Notes: generated by a model not told the origin, from the letters alone. Shown: positions 1-7,693, counted from the stretch's first letter. The stretch is DNA of 8,977 bases from JBAZDC01 sp041654595 (GCA_964551305.1 CAZKBT010000090.1:1-8977), one strand, 5' to 3'. Numbers and translations: made by a program.

Positions 1-3000
1 TGCTCCAGCACGCCGCCGCCCAGGATGATACCCGCCGCATGCTCTCCGGTGCCGCCATGCACGACACCACGCGCGCCTATCACCACCACGCTATTGCCGA
101 TCGACCTGGCCTCGGCGTCGGCGCTCGTTCGGCGGGCCTCCAGCGTCTGCGGTACATTCCCGGCGCTCTGCACATAGATGCCCGCGGCATTTTCACCCGA
201 TGCGCTCACCAGGCCATCGACCGCCACTTTCACCGCGCCGCCCGCGCCGCCTCCGATGCTCTGGGCAAAGACGGCGGTTGCATTGGCGCCTGTCGTCACG
301 ATGCGGCCCGACGGCTCCACCGTTATCAGGACATTGCCGCCGCTGCCCTTCCCGCTTGACGCCGGCACGCTTGATCGGGGATCGCGCCCCCCCCCCAGGA
401 CGAGGGTGGCCGTATCCACCGCATGGCCCCCGCCGCCCCCGATACTCTGGGCCAGGATGCCATAGGCCCCCGCGCCCGCGGTATGCAGGCCGCCCGCATG
501 CTCGACCTCGACCCGCCCTCCGTTGCTCTGGAAGCCGCGATTGTTTCCCCCGGCCTTGACCTCGGCAGTCTCGGCATGATCGACATCTCCTTCGATCTGT
601 ACCATCCCGCCTCCGCCACCGATGCTTTGCAGCAGCATTCCATGCGAACGGACGCCCTGTGTCCGGATCGTGCCCGCGTTGACAACGTGCACCGCCGCAC
701 CATTGCCCACCGCGCCGTCACCGCCTCCCAGCCTGAACCCGACCGACGACATTTCGTAGAAGAAATTGCCGGCATCGGCGACGGCCTTGCCGCCTCCGCC
801 GCCGATGCTTTGGGCCACCAGTCCCAATGCCTGATCGCCATGGGTAGCCAGCGACGCGTCCTTTTTAAGCGTAGCTGTGATCTTGCCGCCATCGCCGCTG
901 GCGCCGTCGGAACCGCCCAGCGCAATCGACAATCTGAGCAAGCCGAATGCATCGCGCATCCCCAACGCATCCTCATCCCTGGTCGCGTTCGCGCCCGCCC
1001 AACCCAGCCTGCTTCTCACAGCGCGAAAAACCTTCTTGCCGTCGGAAAAGGTAAACGACCGTAGATCTTTCGGGCGAAGCGTGGCGCCCGACACCATCGT
1101 ACCTTCATTTCCCCCGCCGCCGCCGATGCTTTGCAGCTGGACGGCATCGGCATAGTCGCCATATGTGGTAACGGAAGCTTTATCGCCATGCATGAAAACA
1201 ATGTCCCCGCCATTGCCCGCACTGGCGCCCCTACCGCCGAGGGCCAAAGTGAGATGGGAGCTCGATTTCAACCCGTCGCCCGAACCGGCCTTGGAGACGA
1301 CGCTGCGTCCACCGCCGCCGCCGATGCTTTGCACCAAGACGGCTGTCGAACCATGCGTCACGAGGTCGCCGGTATTGATCAATACCACCTTGCCGCCGTC
1401 GCCCGAGCTCGCGCCGCTCCCGCCCAGCATCAGGTTGGTCGATAAGTTTCCGCCTCTGACACCGCCCTCCAACGTGCTTGCCGAACCACCTCCGCCGCCA
1501 ACACTCTGCGCGAAAATGGCGTAGGCATGCCGTCCATGCGTCGTAATCGTGCCGCTATTGGCGATGTCGACGATACCGCCTCGGCCCGACGCCATGCCGC
1601 TGCCTCCCAAGCTCAGACCCACCTTGGCATCGCCGGCCGACGTGCTGAACCTGTTGGCCGCAGCCTTGCCGCCTCCACCCCCCACGCTTTGAACGAACAA
1701 GCCCGACGCGTCGTCGCCTCTGGTCTCGATACGCCCTTCGTTCTTCACCGTGATGTTGCCGCCGTGTCCTCCGTTGCCGCCTTGCCCTCCAGCGACAAAA
1801 CTCGTCGCGATCAAGCGCGCGGACTCCGGCATCCTTTCCGCCTCCGGAAACGTATGGCCCCCGAGCGAATCGTCCGCATGGCTATGGCGCGCCACACTGA
1901 GAATATCCACCGCTCCGCCGCCTCCGCCGATACTCTGGGCAAACACGCCGTCCGCGCCACGCCCCCGGGTTTCTATCGTGCCCGTGGCTTCATTGGCCAA
2001 GGTGATCTCGCCCCCATGGCCGTTCGCTCCATCCCGGCCGCCCAAGCCCGCGTCGGCGGAAAGCTCGCGAACCGTCGCATCGCCATCCGAGCCCTCCGCC
2101 ATGCCGCCCCCGCCGCCGACGGATTGGGCCACGACCGCGCGAGACATTGCGCCCGAAGTCCTTACCGAACCCAGGTTGGCCAGAACCAATGCGCCGCCGT
2201 CGCCGCCAACCTCGCCGCTGCCGCCAACACTCAAAAGCAAGGCATACGATTGAGCGCCGAAGCCTTTCGTGGTGGATGAGCCCGCGCCGCCCTTGCCGCC
2301 TCCGCCTCCCACGCTTTGCATGATGAGGCCGGGAGAATACTCGCCCGCGGTCTCGACGGCGCTCCCATTGGAGAGCTCGACACCGCCCCCGTTGCCTCCC
2401 TTGCCGGCCGTCGCTCCGATGCCGACCGTAGCCACGAAATCGGTTTTGGGCCCCATCGTGACCGAATAGGCCGTGGCCGTGCCGCCTTTCCCTCCTCCTC
2501 CGCCGATGCTTTGCAGATCGATGCCCGGCGCGCTGTGCCCCTGCGTGACCAGACGGGCATTGTTCGTCAACACCACCCTTCCACCATCGCCGCCGCCCTC
2601 CGCTTTTCCTCCCGCCGCGACCGCTACGGCGAACGAAGCATAAGGCGTCGGTATCTCAATGGCCGCGCCCGTGGCGGCGCCTCCGCTGCCTCCGCCTCCC
2701 CCGATGCTCTGCGCATGGATGGCAACGGAACTCTCGCCTTCGGTCCGGATACTGCCACGGTGCGCGTGAATCGTTATCGCGCCGCCATGGCCTCCTCGCC
2801 CCCCCTTTGCTCCGAGGGCGATGCCCAACCCGACCACGGAGACCGCCGAAGAGCCGCCGCCGATGCCGCCGCCTCCCCCGATGCTCTGAGCGAATACCGC
2901 ATCGGCGTCATCACCCGTGGTAAGCAAACGGATGCCATGCTGCGCGCCATTTTCAGGCATCGCGGCGGATCCGGGCGATCCAAGCGCCACGTCGACCACG

Positions 3001-4823
3001 CCGCCATTGCCGCCCGTGCCTCCTCTGCCGCCCCAGGCGATTCCAATGCCCGCGCCCAAGGAATAGGTCTCCTCGCTCTCTCCGCGCCCTCCCACGCTTT
3101 GGGCGACTATCCCCGTTGCGCTCCATCCTTCGGTCGTGACGGCGCCATTCGGTACGTAGACGGCAACGTTTCCGCCTATGACGCCCGACGGACCCGCGTC
3201 ACCGGCATCGATGGCAGCCGTCCTCGATCCGCTGCCCCCGCCGCTTTTCGCAAATATGCCATAGGCGCCCGCGCCATGCGTGTGCACCGTCCCGGTATTC
3301 AGCAGCTCCACCGCCGCGCCCGGACGATCCAGGCTGTAGCGGCGTCCCGTGCCCCGATGCCTGACCCCGCCTCCGCCTCCCGCATTCTCCGCATACAGTC
3401 CATGTGCGCCGTCGCCATATGTGCGCGTACTTCCCCTGTGTCGCAGCGTCACTTTGCCGGCCATGCCGCCGTCCTTGCCGGCCACGTCGCCGCGGCTCAC
3501 CGCGTGCGCTCCATGGGAATCGGCTCCCCGAGTCAGGATCGAGCCGGCTGCCGTGAGCATGACCTCTTCGGAATAGCCGTCGCCGTGATTCCCCCCCTGG
3601 CTGACGGCGCTCGCCCCATGGGAACGCTCCCCACGCGTTTCAATGCTGCTCCCCGCGCCCAGGACGGCGTCGACCTTGCCCGCCGCTCCGCCGCTACCCG
3701 CCTTACTGTCACCGCCAAGGCTTTCCAGGCGCAGGCCCGCGCTATCGTTGCCTTCCGTCAGAATGAACACTCCCTGGAGGTCGACACTCACGTCCGCCAT
3801 ATAGTCCTCGCCTTCGAACAGCGAGTCGAAACGTGAAACGACATCATCCGCATCGCCTCCGCGCCCCTCGCCCATGCCCCCGCGATTGCCGACATGAACG
3901 CCCGCCGCATTTCCACCCGTCGTGGACACGTTGGCAGCGGGCCCACCCGCCGCGCCCAGGACGAGGCGTACCGCGCCCGCCTTCCCCCCCGCTCCCGACA
4001 CGGAACTTCCACCCGCGCTCTCGATCCTGATGGCCGGCTGGTCCCCGGATCGGTATTGGCCCGACGCCTCGACGAGCACATGCCCCGCATTGCCACCCTC
4101 GCCGCCCATCTTTCGCAATAGGCGCCATTCGAAGCGCCCTTGTGCGTCATCGCCGCCGCGAGACTCGGCTCTGAGCGCGGTGCCCGCGACAGTGATCGCC
4201 GTCGCCTGGTTCAGTGCAGCGATAATATTTCCGCCACGACCGTCCCGGGCCTCACGCGGCTCGTCCTGGCGATCGATTCCTTTTCCTCCCTTGCCGCCGA
4301 CCGACGTCAATGAAACCCCGGCGGACGCCGCGCCATCGTCGGGATGCATATAAAAGCCGACCGGCTTCAGAACGATATCCCCGCCACGGCCGCCGGCCCC
4401 TCCCGCGCCCCGCCGGGCGAGCAAGCCGCTTCCCCCTTGCCCCCCGCTGCCGCCGCTGGTCTCCACAGTCAAGCCGTGATGAATGGCGCCCGCACGGCCG
4501 AGGTCCCCGAAATCGATCATGACGTCGGGAGCAGCCTGCCCGTCTTGCCCCGGCGCGCCGGACAGCGCCCAAAAAACGCCATCCTCGCCGGCCTTCCCAT
4601 CCGTTCCAGGCGCCCTCACTTCCACGCTACGATTCCCGGGATTGTTTCTTACTTCGCATGGCATGCCGTTGCAGAGAAAGTCGGCATGAGCGGCCGGTAT
4701 CATGCCGCCGACAGCAGTCAATAACGACATCCATATTATCCGGCTCGGCATCGGCGCGCCGCGAGACGGCGGACGTACGACTGCGGTATAACCCATGGAA
4801 TACTTTGCAGCGCGATTTCGCAT
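1..4823 (-). CDS. Giant Gly-rich repeat autotransporter passenger (partial; C-terminus beyond left edge)
   Basis: Seen: one open minus-strand frame from 4823 to the left edge, with no stop in about 1607 codons. A 47-residue signal sequence with a long basic N-region (R2, R4, K7, R17, R21, R28), a hydrophobic core at about 29-45 (IIWMSLLTAVGGMIPAA) and an AHA^D cleavage site at 47/48 leads into a passenger extremely rich in Gly, Ala, Val and Ser. Diverged Gly-Gly repeats fill about residues 80-570; fifteen regular QS[IV]GG units fill about 575-1525. Only two Cys occur, C51 and C56. Known: passengers of this composition in Burkholderiales usually fold as a beta-solenoid and end in an outer-membrane beta-barrel (type V secretion). 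Inferred: a surface or adhesin-type autotransporter whose barrel lies left of the window. Start: three ATG codons run in tandem (4829, 4826, 4823); AGGAG at 4831-4835 is 7 nt from the third, which I chose. The signal region does not clearly match the known ESPR extension. A secreted protein without its own barrel remains possible. Confidence 0.86.
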   Translation of the reverse strand, partial: MRNRAAKYSMGYTAVVRPPSRGAPMPSRIIWMSLLTAVGGMIPAAHADFLCNGMPCEVRNNPGNRSVEVRAPGTDGKAGEDGVFWALSGAPGQDGQAAPDVMIDFGDLGRAGAIHHGLTVETSGGSGGQGGSGLLARRGAGGAGGRGGDIVLKPVGFYMHPDDGAASAGVSLTSVGGKGGKGIDRQDEPREARDGRGGNIIAALNQATAITVAGTALRAESRGGDDAQGRFEWRLLRKMGGEGGNAGHVLVEASGQYRSGDQPAIRIESAGGSSVSGAGGKAGAVRLVLGAAGGPAANVSTTGGNAAGVHVGNRGGMGEGRGGDADDVVSRFDSLFEGEDYMADVSVDLQGVFILTEGNDSAGLRLESLGGDSKAGSGGAAGKVDAVLGAGSSIETRGERSHGASAVSQGGNHGDGYSEEVMLTAAGSILTRGADSHGAHAVSRGDVAGKDGGMAGKVTLRHRGSTRTYGDGAHGLYAENAGGGGGVRHRGTGRRYSLDRPGAAVELLNTGTVHTHGAGAYGIFAKSGGGSGSRTAAIDAGDAGPSGVIGGNVAVYVPNGAVTTEGWSATGIVAQSVGGRGESEETYSLGAGIGIAWGGRGGTGGNGGVVDVALGSPGSAAMPENGAQHGIRLLTTGDDADAVFAQSIGGGGGIGGGSSAVSVVGLGIALGAKGGRGGHGGAITIHAHRGSIRTEGESSVAIHAQSIGGGGGSGGAATGAAIEIPTPYASFAVAVAAGGKAEGGGDGGRVVLTNNARLVTQGHSAPGIDLQSIGGGGGKGGTATAYSVTMGPKTDFVATVGIGATAGKGGNGGGVELSNGSAVETAGEYSPGLIMQSVGGGGGKGGAGSSTTKGFGAQSYALLLSVGGSGEVGGDGGALVLANLGSVRTSGAMSRAVVAQSVGGGGGMAEGSDGDATVRELSADAGLGGRDGANGHGGEITLANEATGTIETRGRGADGVFAQSIGGGGGAVDILSVARHSHADDSLGGHTFPEAERMPESARLIATSFVAGGQGGNGGHGGNITVKNEGRIETRGDDASGLFVQSVGGGGGKAAANRFSTSAGDAKVGLSLGGSGMASGRGGIVDIANSGTITTHGRHAYAIFAQSVGGGGGSASTLEGGVRGGNLSTNLMLGGSGASSGDGGKVVLINTGDLVTHGSTAVLVQSIGGGGGRSVVSKAGSGDGLKSSSHLTLALGGRGASAGNGGDIVFMHGDKASVTTYGDYADAVQLQSIGGGGGNEGTMVSGATLRPKDLRSFTFSDGKKVFRAVRSRLGWAGANATRDEDALGMRDAFGLLRLSIALGGSDGASGDGGKITATLKKDASLATHGDQALGLVAQSIGGGGGKAVADAGNFFYEMSSVGFRLGGGDGAVGNGAAVHVVNAGTIRTQGVRSHGMLLQSIGGGGGMVQIEGDVDHAETAEVKAGGNNRGFQSNGGRVEVEHAGGLHTAGAGAYGILAQSIGGGGGHAVDTATLVLGGGRDPRSSVPASSGKGSGGNVLITVEPSGRIVTTGANATAVFAQSIGGGAGGAVKVAVDGLVSASGENAAGIYVQSAGNVPQTLEARRTSADAEARSIGNSVVVIGARGVVHGGTGEHAAGIILGGGVLE
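255..3101 (-). repeat. In-gene array of ~60-residue repeats with QS[IV]GG core
   Basis: Fifteen copies of a Gln-Ser-(Ile/Val)-Gly-Gly core, mostly preceded by Ala, Val, Leu or Met and followed by more Gly. The low-coordinate ends of the I/V-S-Q codons lie at 255, 441, 621, 804, 1125, 1323, 1500, 1683, 1929, 2118, 2310, 2505, 2703, 2880 and 3093. Most spacings are 177-213 nt (59-71 codons); exceptions are 246 nt (1683 to 1929) and 321 nt (804 to 1125). Typical unit order: G-x-I-x-T-x-G, a small-residue stretch, QS[IV]GGGGG, then LGGxGxxxGxGG and V-x-V-x-N. Weaker relatives are QSAG near 164, AKSGGG at 3243 and AENAGGGG at 3381. The conserved DNA core gives many near-identical stretches in one gene, which could support recombination between units. 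Confidence 0.9.
387..396 (-). repeat. G10 homopolymer within autotransporter coding sequence
   Basis: Ten consecutive C on the plus strand, read as ten G on the coding strand. It encodes three glycines (residues 1477-1479) in the context LVLGGGRDP. It is the longest single-base run in the window; the next longest C runs I noticed in this gene are seven. Loss of one G brings in a TGA at 326-328, about 20 codons later; gain of one G brings in a TGA at 193-195, about 64 codons later. With ten G the frame stays open, so the window shows an intact state. Confidence 0.9.
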
Positions 4824-4830
4824 CATCATT

Positions 4831-4835
4831 CTCCT
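4831..4835 (-). promoter_or_regulatory. Ribosome binding site of the autotransporter gene
   Basis: AGGAG on the minus strand, followed by one A and three tandem ATG codons. Spacing is 1, 4 and 7 nt to the first, second and third ATG. The third has the usual spacing and decides the start used here. Confidence 0.7.
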
Positions 4836-4840
4836 GTAAT

Positions 4841-4869
4841 TGAAGCCAGCGTCACCGATACAGGCTTCA
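4841..4869 (-). repeat. Inverted repeat in the autotransporter 5' leader
   Basis: TGAAGCC at 4841-4847 and GGCTTCA at 4863-4869 form a perfect 7-bp inverted repeat with a 15-nt loop. It lies just upstream of the AGGAG ribosome site, so it could be an operator or an mRNA hairpin that affects initiation. The role is inferred; nothing beyond the symmetry supports it. Confidence 0.4.
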
Positions 4870-4951
4870 TCGATACAGAAAAATGCAAGCATGTGTATCG
4901 TAACGAAAATCATTTACTAGAATTGCAACCGGCAGATTATGACCCATCGCG

Positions 4952-4980
4952 TTACTAGATACACCCAACATGGCTAGAAT
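4952..4980 (+). promoter_or_regulatory. Possible sigma-70 promoter for pgi
   Basis: TAGAAT (4975-4980, five of six consensus -10 bases) lies 17 nt after TTACTA (4952-4957, a poor -35 with three of six). Position and strand suit pgi, with a leader of about 150 nt. The same bases take part in the short direct repeats of this region, so the match could be accidental. Confidence 0.25.
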
Positions 4981-5137
4981 GGTCATGTCGATCTTGCCCT
5001 CACCCCCTGCGCTCGGAGCCTTGCTCGATCCAGCACGCGCGCCACGGCGCGCTCAAGCTATTACAATGCCCGGACTACCTTCCACCGTATCGATATAGAC
5101 AGGCCTCCTCTTGGGCATCGACACCGCCACTTCCCCC

Positions 5138-6715
5138 ATGCCGGCGCACCCTTCAGGCGCCGTCGCATTGACCGACTTGCCGCAATGGGCCGAGTTCAGC
5201 CACGCGGCCGGCGATGCCGAAATCCGAACCGACAGCCTGCGCTGCCTGAAAGCCGCCGGACTGGAGCTGGACGTCAGCGGACAGCGGCATTCTCCGGCCC
5301 TGGCCCAAGCCACCCGCGCCCTGCTGCAGGCGCGCGACTTCGACGCGCATCGGCACACCCTGCTGACGGGCGGCATCGCCAACATCACCGAAAATCGCGC
5401 CGCCTGGCACAACGCGCTCAGGCAGCCCGCGCCCAATGAAGCCATCGCCACGCAACGGCAGCGGCTGATCGAATTCGTGCGCCAGGCGGATTCCGAGCGC
5501 CGCTGGCGCCACATCATCCATATCGGCATAGGCGGCAGCGACTGGGGCGTGCGCCTGGCGGTCAATGCGTTCGGCTACGCGGGCGCATGGCGCGAAGTGC
5601 ATTTCGTCGCCAACATCGACGGCCACGCCATCCAGGGAGGGCTGGCCGGACTGGATCCGCGCGACACGCTGATCGTCCTGGCATCCAAATCCTTCACCAC
5701 CGCCGAGACCCTGCAAAACGGACGCCGCGCCGTCGAATGGCTGCAGGCGGCGGGCATCGCCAATCCCTACAACCAGGTCGTCGCCATCACGGCGCGTCCT
5801 GACAAGGCCAGAGCCTGGGGCATACCGGACACGCACATCTTCAAGATATGGGACTGGGTGGGAGGCCGATTCTCCCTGTGGTCGGCCGTGAGCCTGACCA
5901 CGGCGCTGGCCGTCAGCGTGGACGTGGTGGCCGGCATGCATGCCGGCGCGGCGGCCATGGACGCGCATTTCGCCGAAGCGCCCATCGAACAGAACGCGCC
6001 GGTGCAAATGGCCATCTCGGGCATCGTCAATCGCAGCGTCCTGGGCTACGGCTCCTTGAACATCGCGCCCTATGATTTCCGGCTGGCCAGCCTGGTCCCC
6101 TACATCCAGCAGCTGGACATGGAATCGCTGGGAAAATCCGTGAACGCGGCGGGCACGCCGGTGGGCGTACCCACGGGACCCGCGGTCTGGGGCATGCCGG
6201 GCACGGACGCGCAACATACCTTCTTTCAGTGGCTGCACCAAGGCAGCGACGGCGCCCCCGTGGATTTCATCGTGTGCCGGGACGCGGATCACGGCTGGTC
6301 CGAGCACCACAAGAGCCTGCTGGCCAATTGCCTGGCGCAGCGCGAAGCCTTGCTCAAGGGCAAATCCTACGAAGCCGCACTGCGGGAATGCCTTTCGGAC
6401 GGCGCCGAGGGCGAGCACGCGCGGTGGCTCGCACGCCACCGCGCGCATGCCGGCGGACGGCCGTCGAACCTGATCGTGCTGCCGCGGCTCTCGCCCTATA
6501 TGCTGGGCGCGCTCCTGGCCATGTACGAACACAAGATCTTCGTCCAAGGCGTGGTATGGGGCGTCAATCCCTTCGATCAATGGGGTGTAGAATACGGCAA
6601 AGTCCTGGCCAAGGACATCGGACTCGAGCTTTCAGGCCAGGCCATCTCGACTGATCACGACGCCTCCACGGCGCACTGGGTCGCGGTATTTCGCGACGCA
6701 CTGGCTTCAGAATAG
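5138..6715 (+). CDS. pgi: Glucose-6-phosphate isomerase
   Basis: Cytoplasmic enzyme that interconverts glucose 6-phosphate and fructose 6-phosphate in glycolysis and gluconeogenesis. Numbering is from a TTG at 5111, giving 534 residues. Seen: TENR (93-96); the SIS phosphate-binding loop GIGGSDWG (139-146) and SKSFTT (192-197); PGI signature 1, DWVGGRFSLWSAVS (248-261), with Arg253; the catalytic Glu338 in DMESLGKS; His369 in AQHTFFQWLHQG; and PGI signature 2, GVVWGVNPFDQWGVEYGK (480-497), ending in the active-site Lys497. The chain is complete and no key residue is missing. Start: I chose ATG 5138 (525 residues) because its N-terminus fits the family better. TTG 5111 has only a weak AGG 7 nt upstream, and neither start has a strong ribosome site. 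It is transcribed away from the autotransporter gene, with the permease gene 43 nt downstream. Members of Bordetella are known to lack a complete glycolysis, so there the enzyme would serve mainly gluconeogenesis and envelope sugar supply. Confidence 0.97.
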   Translation: MPAHPSGAVALTDLPQWAEFSHAAGDAEIRTDSLRCLKAAGLELDVSGQRHSPALAQATRALLQARDFDAHRHTLLTGGIANITENRAAWHNALRQPAPNEAIATQRQRLIEFVRQADSERRWRHIIHIGIGGSDWGVRLAVNAFGYAGAWREVHFVANIDGHAIQGGLAGLDPRDTLIVLASKSFTTAETLQNGRRAVEWLQAAGIANPYNQVVAITARPDKARAWGIPDTHIFKIWDWVGGRFSLWSAVSLTTALAVSVDVVAGMHAGAAAMDAHFAEAPIEQNAPVQMAISGIVNRSVLGYGSLNIAPYDFRLASLVPYIQQLDMESLGKSVNAAGTPVGVPTGPAVWGMPGTDAQHTFFQWLHQGSDGAPVDFIVCRDADHGWSEHHKSLLANCLAQREALLKGKSYEAALRECLSDGAEGEHARWLARHRAHAGGRPSNLIVLPRLSPYMLGALLAMYEHKIFVQGVVWGVNPFDQWGVEYGKVLAKDIGLELSGQAISTDHDASTAHWVAVFRDALASE

Positions 6716-6758
6716 GACCCGAACGGATCGCGCACGCTGCATCCCTTGTTGAATCGCA

Positions 6759-7637
6759 ATGCAAGCCAAAGACCTGCGCACCCTGCTCCTGCTGGCCGCC
6801 ATATGGGGTTGCTCGTTTCCATTCATGACGCTGGCGGCGCCCGATTTCGGTCCGGTCGCGCTGGCCGAAACGCGCGTGCTGCTAAGCGCCGTTTTTCTCT
6901 TGCCGCTTTGTTTCATCCAGCATAAAACGGCGGACCTGAAGACCCACTGGTTCCGGATCGGGATATGCGGGCTGTTCAACATCGCCATTCCTTTCTTGCT
7001 CTTCTGCTACGCCGCCCTGTCCGTCACCGCCGGCATGCTGGCCGTCATCAACGCGCTCACGCCGCTGTTCGGCGCGCTGGTAGCCCGCCTGTGGCTGGGC
7101 GAATACATCACCCGGCTGCGCATGCTGGGCCTGTTCATGGGATTTTCGGGCATCGCGTTTCTCGTCGCCCCCGACCTGTCGTTTCATGCGGGCGGCCTGG
7201 GCTGGCCCATACTGGCGGCGACGGCCGCGCCGTTTTCCTACGCGGTGGCCGCCAGCTACATGACCCGCTATTTGCGCGGCGTCGACTCCATGGCGATCGC
7301 CTCGGGAAGCATTACCGCCGCGGCCGTCGTGCTGCTGCCCCTGGCTGTATGGACTTGGCCTTCCCAGCCCATTTCACTGACCGGCTGGAGCGCCGCGACC
7401 GGCCTGGCCATCCTCTGCACCGGCCTGGCTTATCTCATCTTCTATCGGCTGATCTCGGCCATAGGCGCATCCCGCACCATCACGGTGACCTTCCTGGTAC
7501 CCATTTTCGGCATCGCGTGGAGCGTCATTCTGACCGGGGAGACGCTCAGCCTGCGCCTGATCGGCGGCGCAGTGATCGTGTTGTGCGGCACGCTGCTCGC
7601 CACGGGCTTCATCAGCGCCAAGCCAAAGAGAAAATAG
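6759..7637 (+). CDS. EamA/DMT-superfamily permease (RhaT/YdcZ-like fold), substrate unknown
   Basis: Inner-membrane protein of 292 residues, the usual length for ten-helix drug/metabolite transporters. Hydrophobic segments lie at about 7-24, 33-53, 66-84, 88-110, 121-138, 147-166, 178-197, 208-229, 239-259 and 264-284, in two five-helix halves. Family marks: AIWGCSFPFM (14-23) in the first helix, TPLFGALVARLWLGEYIT (101-118) closing the first EamA half, and VPIFGIAWSVILTGETLSL (247-265) at the matching place in the second half. The C-terminus is short and basic (KPKRK). DMT proteins export or import metabolites, amino acids or drugs; nothing here fixes the substrate or direction. Start: ATG 6759 is the first in frame after a stop at 6750-6752; no clear Shine-Dalgarno sequence precedes it, so translation may depend on the upstream gene. 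It is 43 nt after pgi and 56 nt before the transposase-like gene, all on one strand; I saw no terminator in either gap. Confidence 0.93.
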   Translation: MQAKDLRTLLLLAAIWGCSFPFMTLAAPDFGPVALAETRVLLSAVFLLPLCFIQHKTADLKTHWFRIGICGLFNIAIPFLLFCYAALSVTAGMLAVINALTPLFGALVARLWLGEYITRLRMLGLFMGFSGIAFLVAPDLSFHAGGLGWPILAATAAPFSYAVAASYMTRYLRGVDSMAIASGSITAAAVVLLPLAVWTWPSQPISLTGWSAATGLAILCTGLAYLIFYRLISAIGASRTITVTFLVPIFGIAWSVILTGETLSLRLIGGAVIVLCGTLLATGFISAKPKRK

Positions 7638-7665
7638 CGTGACCGGCGCCCCCGACAAAAGTCTT

Positions 7666-7683
7666 TAGAATACCGTCTGGAGG
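7666..7683 (+). promoter_or_regulatory. Candidate -10 box and ribosome site before the RAYT-like gene
   Basis: GGAGG at 7679-7683 lies 10 nt before the ATG at 7694, a strong though slightly distant ribosome site. TAGAAT at 7666-7671 resembles a -10 element, but I found no good -35 at 16-18 nt from it, and transcription from there would leave only about a 16-nt leader. The ribosome site is credible; the promoter is weak. Confidence 0.4.
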
Positions 7684-7693
7684 TATTCCACTT

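Larger units (their letters stand above)
4824..5137. other. Divergent intergenic region (autotransporter / pgi)
   Basis: No convincing gene. It should hold the promoters for the minus-strand autotransporter gene and plus-strand pgi. The part at about 4835-4980 is clearly more AT-rich than the flanking genes. Short repeats seen: TTACTAGA at 4914-4921 and 4952-4959; CTAGAAT at 4917-4923 and 4974-4980; CGATACAG at 4856-4863 and 4871-4878, with its inverse TGTATCG at 4894-4900; and the 10-bp near-palindrome ATGCAAGCAT at 4883-4892. The stretch 5037-5052 is a GC-only inverted repeat (GCGCGCC/GGCGCGC) in the presumed pgi leader, without a T run. No BvgA-type TTTCCTA heptads were recognised. I could not assign a minus-strand promoter with confidence. 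Confidence 0.6.

Noticed and set aside
326..976. 216-codon minus-strand frame
   Set aside because: It is a shifted reading of the QS[IV]GG repeats (giving ASAAEAA-type strings); the true frame is open without interruption.
255..3101. Regular repeat spacing considered as a CRISPR array
   Set aside because: The repeats are protein-coding, spaced ~180-200 nt, imperfect, and stay in one reading frame.
2316..3836. 506-codon open frame on the plus strand opposite the autotransporter gene, plus similar 100-250-codon frames at 423-1064 and 1527-2279
   Set aside because: They are antisense shadows. The opposite frame is open over the whole region with a signal peptide, ribosome site and regular repeats, and the plus-strand products have no recognisable domain and biased Arg/Ala composition.
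4835..4980. Possible BvgA-binding heptads upstream of the autotransporter
   Set aside because: T-rich stretches exist on the minus strand, but no TTTCCTA-like inverted heptads could be found.
5037..5052. GC-rich inverted repeat considered as a terminator
   Set aside because: No T run follows on either strand, and it lies upstream of pgi with no gene ending before it.
5153..6580. 475-codon minus-strand frame opposite pgi
   Set aside because: It is a shadow of a complete, motif-rich pgi; the product matches nothing recognisable.
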